A DNA stretch of 7,247 bases from NCBI GenBank assembly GCA_030039525.1, contig JASHVI010000073.1, positions 1 through 7,247 on the forward strand, read 5' to 3'. The notes beneath the pieces were generated by a model. The model saw nothing but the letters and a program-made list of their open reading frames with translations. It ran no database searches and was not told where the DNA came from. The translations under genes and the position numbers were made by a program. Of this stretch, positions 1 to 5,133 are shown in pieces. This DNA is from Thermoplasmata archaeon. Its GTDB lineage: Archaea > Thermoplasmatota > Thermoplasmata > Lutacidiplasmatales > UBA184. Within the stretch, counting starts at the first letter, position 1. Every line of letters begins with the position of its first letter.

Positions 1-717
1 TCCCCCGAGTTCACCATGCTCGAGGCGTACTGGGCCTACGCCGACTACTCGGACATGCGCGGGCTCGTCGAGCGGCTCTACCCCCGCCTGGCCCGACGCG
101 CCGCCGAGGTCCTCCCGGGCGTCCCGGCCGCGCAGGAGGCGGTCGCGCGGTTCACCCCGCCGTACGCCCAGATCGACTTCCTCGAGGAGCTCGAGCGGCG
201 GAGCGGCCTCACCGGGCTCGACGGGATGGACCGGGAGCGGCTGCGCGAGGAGGCCCGCAAGGTCGGGGCGACCGTCCCGGAGGACTCCCCTCCGGGGAAG
301 TTCCTCGACAAGCTCTTCGAGCACTACGTCGAGCCCCACCTCGAACGGGCGACCTTCGTCCTCGACCACCCGTTCTCGACGACCCCCCTCGCGAAGCGGC
401 ACCGGTCGAAGCGCGGCCGCGTCGAGCGGTTCGAGTTCTACTGCGGGGGCGTGGAGCTCGGCAACTGCTACACGGAGCTCAACGACCCCGACGAGCAGGC
501 GAGGCGGTTCGCGGAGCAGCTCGGCGGCTCGCTCGACGACCACTACGCGCAGGACAGCGAGTTCGTCCACGCGCTCCGGTACGGGATGCCCCCCTCGACC
601 GGGATCGGCATCGGCGTCGACCGGCTCGTGATGGCGCTCACCGGGACCCGATCGATCAAGGACGTCATCCTGTTCCTTCCGACCCGGGAGCGGTCGGGGG
701 CGCCCCCGGCCGGCTGA
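1..717 (+). CDS. lysS: Lysyl-tRNA synthetase, class II (5' truncated by window edge)
   Basis: This enzyme charges tRNA-Lys with lysine using ATP in the cytoplasm. The reading frame is open from base 1 and yields 238 residues ending at TGA 715-717; the N-terminal anticodon-binding OB fold and motif 1 lie outside the window. The visible part begins at the end of class II motif 2 (PEFTMLE at residues 2-8, then the AYADY stretch). Residues 121-160 carry the LysRS hallmarks: a PLAKRHR segment, then VERFEFY and GVELGNCYTELNDP, which shape the lysine and ATP pocket. Motif 3 is GIGIGVDRLVM at about 201-211, with the ATP-binding arginine, followed by the usual short IKDVILFLP end. The family assignment is firm. 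It is the class II form rather than the class I LysRS of many archaea. The ATG at 16 is internal, not the start. The 3' end faces the next gene convergently across a 21-base gap. Confidence 0.95.
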   Translation, partial: SPEFTMLEAYWAYADYSDMRGLVERLYPRLARRAAEVLPGVPAAQEAVARFTPPYAQIDFLEELERRSGLTGLDGMDRERLREEARKVGATVPEDSPPGKFLDKLFEHYVEPHLERATFVLDHPFSTTPLAKRHRSKRGRVERFEFYCGGVELGNCYTELNDPDEQARRFAEQLGGSLDDHYAQDSEFVHALRYGMPPSTGIGIGVDRLVMALTGTRSIKDVILFLPTRERSGAPPAG

Positions 718-740
718 CGGAGCCGGCGGGCGGCCCGGCT
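709..740. repeat. Short inverted repeats between convergent genes
   Basis: GCCGGCT (709-715) and AGCCGGC (721-727) form a perfect 7-base inverted repeat around a 5-base loop, overlapping the lysS stop codon. The right arm can alternatively pair with CCGGCT (735-740), which overlaps the stop codon of the opposite gene. The site lies exactly between two convergent 3' ends, so a role in ending or stabilising both transcripts is possible. There is no T-tract, which archaeal termination normally uses, and short GC palindromes are common by chance at this base composition. Confidence 0.25.
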
Positions 741-1722
741 AGAGCGACTCGAGCGCGCGGCGGTCCCGCCAGCGCGCGTAGACGAGCCCCGCGGCGCCGA
801 GCAGCCCGGCGAGCGCGAGGCCGCCGAGGTACGGGACCCAGCTCCCGTGCAGCACGAGCGGCACGAGGACGTTCGGGACGGTGAGCGCGTACTGCATCGC
901 GAAGGTCTCGTTCGCGGCGGTCGTCGCCGGCTCCCCGACCACGACCTCGGCCGATCCGTTCGGCCCGGACTCCGTGCCCGCCGCCGAGCCCGCGGCTCCC
1001 GGGCTCCAGGTCAGCTGGGCGACCGGGCCCCGGCTGCCGAGCTCCTGGACCGCCTGGAGGGGGGTGCCCCACTCGGCGGGCGCCGCCGTCGAGACCGGGC
1101 TCGCGCCGCAGGCCGAGGCCGGCACCCCGTCCGAGGGGGCGCTCGAGCACCCGGCGAGGCCGGTGGCGATGGGGGTCGAGAGCCCCCACAGGAGGGCGAG
1201 CAGGTCGCCGGAGGAGGCCCAGGGCCACCCGGTGATCACCGTGCTCACGTCGAAGAGGCCCGGAGAGCTCCCGGAGGCGACGGTCACGGCGAGGGAGGTC
1301 GGCGCGATCGCGACGAGCGGCTCGACGTGGCTGAGCGCGTTGCGGGGGGGGAAGAGGACGCCGGAGGTCCGGTAGGCGACGAGCGTCGCGGTGAGGATCA
1401 TCTCGAACCCGCCGGAGGTCACCGAGCTCACGTTGTAGGTGTGCACGTCGGTGGGGAAAGCCGCCGCGACGATCTCCGGGCCGTCCGAGGAGTCGTTCGC
1501 GGTGGGCGCGAGCTCGACGATGCGCTCCAGCGTCACCGTCGCGGAGATCGAGGCGTTGGCGTCCTGCGCCAGCTCGAAGGTCGGCACGGCGCTCGGCAGC
1601 GTCACGCGCACCGCCCCCGTGTCGTACGAGGGAAGGGTCACCGCGGCCCCGGCGGGGCCGGCGACCAGCGCGACGGCCGTGACGGCCAGAAGGAGCAGCG
1701 CGCCCCCGCGCGCTCGGAGCAT
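739..1722 (-). CDS. Exported protein of unknown function with C-terminal membrane anchor
   Basis: I do not recognise the family. The 327-residue product starts with a clear signal peptide: MLRARGG, a hydrophobic core at about 8-21, and a likely cut after the AGA near residue 26. About 265 residues of Ser/Thr/Val/Ala-rich, beta-prone sequence follow. They include five N-glycosylation sequons (Asn 56, 77, 97, 255 and 271) and only two cysteines (192 and 205), which could form a disulfide in a loop rich in Gly, Ser and Pro. A single membrane helix at about 295-316 is followed by a basic RWRDRR tail, so the bulk should face outside the cell. I chose ATG 1722 because it gives a clean signal peptide and sits about 28 bases downstream of a TATA box. 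The frame stays open upstream to 2298, but that stretch is antisense to nothing and overlaps the regulator gene in another frame. An in-frame ATG at 1767 lies upstream of the TATA box and is unlikely. It could be a cell-surface or substrate-binding protein. Confidence 0.8.
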   Translation of the reverse strand: MLRARGGALLLLAVTAVALVAGPAGAAVTLPSYDTGAVRVTLPSAVPTFELAQDANASISATVTLERIVELAPTANDSSDGPEIVAAAFPTDVHTYNVSSVTSGGFEMILTATLVAYRTSGVLFPPRNALSHVEPLVAIAPTSLAVTVASGSSPGLFDVSTVITGWPWASSGDLLALLWGLSTPIATGLAGCSSAPSDGVPASACGASPVSTAAPAEWGTPLQAVQELGSRGPVAQLTWSPGAAGSAAGTESGPNGSAEVVVGEPATTAANETFAMQYALTVPNVLVPLVLHGSWVPYLGGLALAGLLGAAGLVYARWRDRRALESL

Positions 1723-1747
1723 CGGCGGAACGACCGCGGGATACGGG

Positions 1748-1761
1748 CTATAACCGTTTCC
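1748..1761 (-). promoter_or_regulatory. TATA box and BRE-like element for the exported-protein gene
   Basis: On the minus strand the sequence reads GGAAACGGTTATAG: a purine-rich BRE-like GGAAAC followed by TTATAG. The TATA centre is about 28 bases upstream of the ATG at 1722, so transcription would start within a few bases of the start codon. No Shine-Dalgarno site precedes that ATG, consistent with a leaderless mRNA. It lies in the 59-base gap after the regulator gene, so the exported-protein gene can be transcribed independently. Confidence 0.6.
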
Positions 1762-1781
1762 GAACATCCGTTGAACCGGTC

Positions 1782-2321
1782 TCACGGGTGGAGCTCCCCC
1801 CAGAACGTGAGGAACCGGTCCACCGGGGTCTCGGGGAGCGGCGGGTACTTCAGCAGGACCGAGTGGATCCCCTTCGGGTCGGCGAGCCGAAGGATCCGTC
1901 CCTTCTCGACCTCCTCCCGGACGATCACGCCGGCCCCCTCGAGCCGCTTCAGGAAGTAGGAGAGGTTCGGCGCCGTCGTCCCGAGCGCCCCGACGAGCAC
2001 CGAGGGCGCGGTCGGTCCCTCCAGGTAGAGGTGAAGCAGGATCGCGCGGGGGAGGGCCTGGCGGAGGAGCGCCAGGAGGACCTGCTCCGGGGCGGGGATC
2101 GGCCCCCGCTCGACCTCGCTGGTCCCGGGGTAGCAGCACTTGTACCCGCCCTGGAACCGGACCGAGATCAGTCCCTCCTTGCCGAGCCGGTACAGGTGGT
2201 AGTCGAGGGTCCCGATCGGGATGCCGAGGCGACGTCGGATCTCCCGGAGGTGGACGCCCGGGTACCGCTGCACGAACGTGAGCAGCGCCTCCGCCCACGA
2301 CGCGGCGCGGTCCTCGGCCAC
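1782..2321 (-). CDS. Transcriptional regulator with two winged-helix domains
   Basis: A cytoplasmic DNA-binding protein of 179 residues. The first winged helix spans about 9-65: HLREIRRRLGIPIGTLDYHLYRLGKEGLI is the classic recognition pattern (helices at 24-32 and 36-49), followed by a wing with GGYKCCYPG. A second domain at about 76-150 repeats the fold, with SVLVGALGTTAPNLSYFLKRL as its helix-turn-helix and VIVREEVEKGRILRL as the wing. Such tandem winged-helix proteins of the ArsR/MarR type are common in Euryarchaeota. The start is a GTG at 2319-2321, 13 bases after the stop of the upstream small membrane-protein gene, so the two form an operon. Only a weak G-run precedes it. The divergent ABC operon and the operon's own promoter are the natural targets, by inference. 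The wing carries adjacent cysteines (62 and 63), where many relatives have charged or aromatic residues. Confidence 0.88.
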   Translation of the reverse strand: MAEDRAASWAEALLTFVQRYPGVHLREIRRRLGIPIGTLDYHLYRLGKEGLISVRFQGGYKCCYPGTSEVERGPIPAPEQVLLALLRQALPRAILLHLYLEGPTAPSVLVGALGTTAPNLSYFLKRLEGAGVIVREEVEKGRILRLADPKGIHSVLLKYPPLPETPVDRFLTFWGELHP

Positions 2322-2334
2322 GCTCGGGGCCCCC

Positions 2335-2607
2335 CTAGCGGACGAGCGTCGCGGCGAAGAGGACGACCAGGAGCGCCGCCTCGAAGGCCGCCGTCACGAG
2401 CAGGAGGAGGAGCGGGGCCCACCCTCCGAGGAAGAGCCCGACCCCCACGACGATCCCCTGGACCATGAGGAGCAGGAAGCCGGCGGCGACCAGCGCCATC
2501 CGGGGCGCGCGGTTCCTCGCGTAGGCCGCGAGGGCCAGGCCCGAGAGGATCGCCGCGAAGACGGCGACCCCCGCGAAGGCGAGGTTCGCCAGCGCCGCGT
2601 CGTCCAT
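2335..2607 (-). CDS. Small three-helix membrane protein, possibly DUF7521-like
   Basis: A 90-residue protein that is almost entirely membrane helix: about 4-29, 36-62 and 64-88, with a short basic loop (ARNRAPRM) between the first two. The size, the loop and the placement just upstream of a winged-helix regulator resemble small archaeal membrane proteins grouped as DUF7521. I make that link from memory of the pattern and cannot confirm it. The ATG at 2607 is preferred over the in-frame ATG at 2622 because the shared TATA box (2633-2640) is centred about 29 bases from 2607 but only about 14 from 2622, too close for archaeal initiation. It is first in the operon with the regulator and divergent from the ABC genes. 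It may sense a membrane state or anchor the regulator; neither role is shown. Confidence 0.75.
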   Translation of the reverse strand: MDDAALANLAFAGVAVFAAILSGLALAAYARNRAPRMALVAAGFLLLMVQGIVVGVGLFLGGWAPLLLLLVTAAFEAALLVVLFAATLVR

Positions 2608-2632
2608 CGCCGTCCGATACATCGACCTTCGG

Positions 2633-2640
2633 TTTATACA
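2633..2640. promoter_or_regulatory. TATA box shared by divergent operons
   Basis: TTTATACA is the only AT-rich octamer in the divergent intergenic region. Read on the plus strand, its centre is about 27 bases from the ATG of the ABC ATPase gene (2663). Read on the minus strand as TGTATAAA, its centre is about 29 bases from the ATG at 2607. Both distances fit leaderless archaeal transcripts. Neither start has a Shine-Dalgarno site. No strong BRE is visible on either side, so the dominant direction cannot be told. Confidence 0.6.
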
Positions 2641-2662
2641 GGCCTCGCTTCCTCCGCGCTCG

Positions 2663-3463
2663 ATGGCGGCTCCCGGTGGGGAGGGGCCTCCCCCCCTCGA
2701 ACTGGAGGGGCTGGTCGTCCGCTACGGGGCCCGCGAGGCGGTCCAGGGGCTGTCGCTCACCGTGCGCCCCGGTGAGATCTACGGGCTCCTCGGCTCCAAC
2801 GGGGCGGGGAAGACGAGCACCATCAAGTCGGTGGTCGGCCTCCTCCCGTCGGCCCTCGGGACGATCCGCGTCTTCGGCCACGATCCGCGCACCGACGGGG
2901 TCGAGGCGAAGAGCCGGCTCGGCTACGTCGCCGAGTCGCCGCTCCTCTACGACGCCCTGACCCCCCGGGAGTTCATCGAGTTCGTGGCGAACATCCGGCA
3001 CCTCGCGCCCGAGTCGGCGTCGCACCGGGCCCTGGCCTTCGCCCAGGCGCTCCAGGTCGAGAAGGAGCTCGATCGGCCCCTCGGCACCCTCTCGCAGGGG
3101 ACGCGCCAGAAGGTGCTCCTGATCACCGCGCTCCTCCACTCCCCCGGTCTTCTCGTCCTCGACGAGCCGCTGAGCCATCTCGACCCGCGGTCGATCCGGA
3201 TCATCCGGGAGCTCCTCGTCCGCTACGCCTCCGAGCAGAACCGCGGGGTGCTCCTCTCCACCCACACGATGGAGGTCGCCGAGCGGCTCTGCACCCGCGT
3301 CGGCATCCTCGACGGGGGCCTCCTGCGGGGGGAGGGGACCCTCGCCGAGCTCCGGCGCGCCGTCGCCCGGGGCGACGCGAGCCTTGAGGAGATCTTCCTC
3401 TCGCTGACCCGGGAGGACGAGGCGGTCCGGGCGGCCGTCGCGACGCTCGGGGAGGCCCCCTGA
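2663..3463 (+). CDS. ABC transporter ATP-binding protein
   Basis: The nucleotide-binding subunit of a type-2 ABC transporter, which hydrolyses ATP on the cytoplasmic face to drive the adjacent permease. All the motifs are present in 266 residues: Walker A GSNGAGKTS (44-52), a Q-loop region YVAES in which Glu 91 replaces the usual Gln, signature LSQGTRQ (143-149), Walker B LLVLDEP (163-169), D-loop SHLDP (171-175) and switch His 201 in LLSTH. The overall style (a Pro-Gly-Glu-Ile-Tyr-Gly-Leu-Leu-Gly lead-in, a short C-terminal LEEIFLSLT segment) matches the CcmA/DRA family of exporters. The ATG at 2663 is about 27 bases downstream of the TATA box and has no Shine-Dalgarno site, so it is probably leaderless. 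The substrate is unknown. Only the plain ATPase domain is present; there is no fused regulatory domain. Confidence 0.93.
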   Translation: MAAPGGEGPPPLELEGLVVRYGAREAVQGLSLTVRPGEIYGLLGSNGAGKTSTIKSVVGLLPSALGTIRVFGHDPRTDGVEAKSRLGYVAESPLLYDALTPREFIEFVANIRHLAPESASHRALAFAQALQVEKELDRPLGTLSQGTRQKVLLITALLHSPGLLVLDEPLSHLDPRSIRIIRELLVRYASEQNRGVLLSTHTMEVAERLCTRVGILDGGLLRGEGTLAELRRAVARGDASLEEIFLSLTREDEAVRAAVATLGEAP

Positions 3464-3495
3464 CGCTCCGAGAGGTCCGCGAGCTGAGCCGCCGG

Positions 3496-5133
3496 ATGTA
3501 CACCGAGGTCGCCTTCCAGGCGATCTACGGGCTGCGGGCGGGGAACAGCGCGAACGAGCGGGTCACCCCCGACGCCCGGGAGGCCCGCCGCAAGGTACTC
3601 GAGAGCAAGATCCTGATCTCGGCCCTCCTCTCCCTCGTCGCGCTCGCGATCCCGGTGCTCCTCGGCCGGACGGTCGAGTCGCTGGCGGCCCCCGCGCTCC
3701 CGATCGGCCTCTACCGGGCCTCGGTCCTCGACGGCCTCCTCGTCCTCGACCTCGCGCTCCTCTGGTGGACCGGCCTCCAGGCGCTCCCGACCCTCCTCGG
3801 CGCCGGCGTCCAGCCCCTCATCGAGACGCTCCCGATCCGCGAGTCGACCCTCCGCGACGCCGCGCTCCTCACGACCGCGCGCCTCTTCGACCTCCCCGCC
3901 CTCAGCGTCCTGATCTTCACCCCCCTCGCCGTCGGCTACGCCCTCGGCTCCCCGTGGGCCGGCCTCGCGATCCTTCCCGGCGCCTTCGCGGCCGTCCTGG
4001 TGGCGATCGGCCTCGCCCTCGCGACCGGCAAGTTCTACGTCCGGCACGTCCAGGGCTCGCGCGGGGGGTTCTCCCGGGCCGCCCTCCGGTGGGCCTACCT
4101 CGTCCTCTGGACCCTCCCGGCCTTCGCCCTCTTCGGCTTCGTGACCTTCTCCCCCCAGTTCTTCCTCGGGCTGCTCTCCCTCTACGAGCACGGGCCCGCC
4201 TGGGCGCTCACCCTCCTCGCCAGCGCCTTCCCGTTCCCGCTGGCCGCCCTCCCGCTCTACCTTCCCGGCCAGTTCGCCCCCGAGGTCAGCGCGGCCCCCG
4301 TCCTCGCCTCCGCCGCAATCTACCTCGTCGTGCTGGCCCCCCTCGCCCTGTGGATGTGGGGCGCCCCCCGCGAGTTCGCCCGGACCCCCGCGGTCGATGC
4401 CGAGCCGGCCGGGTCATCGAGGGGGTTCCGGATCTCCGGCCGCTCGGTGCCGGTGGCGATCCTCCAGAAGGACCTCCGGATCGCCTCGCGGACGCCGGGC
4501 TTCGCGCTCCTCATCCTCCTTCCCCTGCTCAACTCCGCGGCGATCGGGCTCTGGTCGTTCTTCGGCGCCCCCCGGGGCGTCGACGTCTTCAGCGTCGGCT
4601 CCGCGGCCGTCGCCTCCTCGGCGCTCCTCGCCGCCTTCTTCGCGCCGGCCTTCTTCGCCATCGAGGTCTACGGCTACGCCTTCACCCGCTCGCTGCCGAT
4701 CTCGCGGGACGCGCTCCTCGCCGGGAAGGTGGCGATGGTCGCCGCGATCTACCTGGGGAGCGCCGGGCTCGTGCTCGGCATCACCGCCCTCGCGGTGCCC
4801 ACGGCCTTCGCGATCAACTCCTTCGTCTTCTTCGTCGTCGCCGAGCTCGCCGCCATCGTCGCGGCGGCCCTCGTCGAGTTCGGGATCCTCTACTGGCGGG
4901 CCGAGCGCTCCGGCCTCCCGATCACCGGCCTCTACGCGGGGGCCAGCTGGGTCCTGCTCGTCTCCATCCCCGGCCTCTTCGTCGCGGGGGCTCCCCTCGT
5001 CATCTTTGAGTACCTACGCACCGCTGGCTCCACGGGGACCGGGCTGTTGATCCCGATGGCGGCCACCGCGCTCGCGGAGCTCGCGCTCGTCGCGCCGATC
5101 GCGCTCCGGACCCTCGGGAGGGGGTCCGCCTGA
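3496..5133 (+). CDS. ABC-2 type permease, apparently two fused halves
   Basis: The membrane subunit partnering the ATPase just upstream. From ATG 3496 it has 545 residues with about 12-13 hydrophobic segments, near 38-56, 79-100, 132-150, 153-177, 199-230, 236-255, 268-288, 336-355, 372-391, 411-433, 438-466, 482-506 and 516-537. A hydrophilic linker at about 290-330 divides it into two halves. Each half has a comparable landmark: TLPIRESTLRDAALLTTARL (111-130) and SLPISRDALLAGKVAMVAA (399-417), the LP-[IS]-rich loop leading into a helix that is typical of ABC-2 permeases. Usual single-domain permeases have about six helices, so this looks like a tandem fusion that could work as one polypeptide. 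The true start may be CTG 3460, which overlaps the ATPase stop as CTGA and adds 12 plausible residues (TLREVRELSRRM). ATG 3496 has GAGGT only 19 bases upstream, which is too far. The substrate cannot be inferred. Confidence 0.88.
   Translation: MYTEVAFQAIYGLRAGNSANERVTPDAREARRKVLESKILISALLSLVALAIPVLLGRTVESLAAPALPIGLYRASVLDGLLVLDLALLWWTGLQALPTLLGAGVQPLIETLPIRESTLRDAALLTTARLFDLPALSVLIFTPLAVGYALGSPWAGLAILPGAFAAVLVAIGLALATGKFYVRHVQGSRGGFSRAALRWAYLVLWTLPAFALFGFVTFSPQFFLGLLSLYEHGPAWALTLLASAFPFPLAALPLYLPGQFAPEVSAAPVLASAAIYLVVLAPLALWMWGAPREFARTPAVDAEPAGSSRGFRISGRSVPVAILQKDLRIASRTPGFALLILLPLLNSAAIGLWSFFGAPRGVDVFSVGSAAVASSALLAAFFAPAFFAIEVYGYAFTRSLPISRDALLAGKVAMVAAIYLGSAGLVLGITALAVPTAFAINSFVFFVVAELAAIVAAALVEFGILYWRAERSGLPITGLYAGASWVLLVSIPGLFVAGAPLVIFEYLRTAGSTGTGLLIPMAATALAELALVAPIALRTLGRGSA
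5117..5121 (+). promoter_or_regulatory. Shine-Dalgarno site fixing the valS CTG start
   Basis: GGAGG, within GGGAGGGGGT at the end of the permease gene, complements the conserved CCUCC at the 3' end of 16S rRNA. It lies 8 bases before CTG 5130-5132, an ideal spacing. The CTG overlaps the permease TGA (CTGA), an arrangement typical of translationally coupled genes. Confidence 0.6.

Noticed and set aside
1344..1351. Run of eight G (eight C on the coding strand) within the exported-protein gene as a phase-variation switch
   Set aside because: The run encodes an ordinary Phe-Pro-Pro-Arg, the frame is intact, and such runs are expected at this GC level; no sign of slippage.
847..1959. Plus-strand open frame of 370 codons opposite the exported-protein gene
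   Set aside because: Its composition is Arg/Gly/His/Ala-rich with no fold signal, while the minus strand shows a signal peptide, sequons and an anchor.
1723..2298. N-terminal extension of the exported protein's frame up to 2298
   Set aside because: It overlaps the regulator gene in another frame, is Pro/Arg/Gly-rich, and would bury the signal peptide and the TATA box.
2615..2624. CGATACATCG palindrome near the minus-strand transcription start as an operator
   Set aside because: Only 4-base arms, likely chance; kept out of the features for lack of support.
2168..3265. Minus-strand open frame of 365 codons across the divergent promoter
   Set aside because: It runs antisense to the Walker motifs of the ABC ATPase and through the promoter region; composition is that of a GC-driven shadow.
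3223..4191. Minus-strand open frame of 322 codons, Glu/Gly/Arg-rich
   Set aside because: It is the reverse complement of hydrophobic, Leu/Ala-rich permease sequence and has no recognisable domain.
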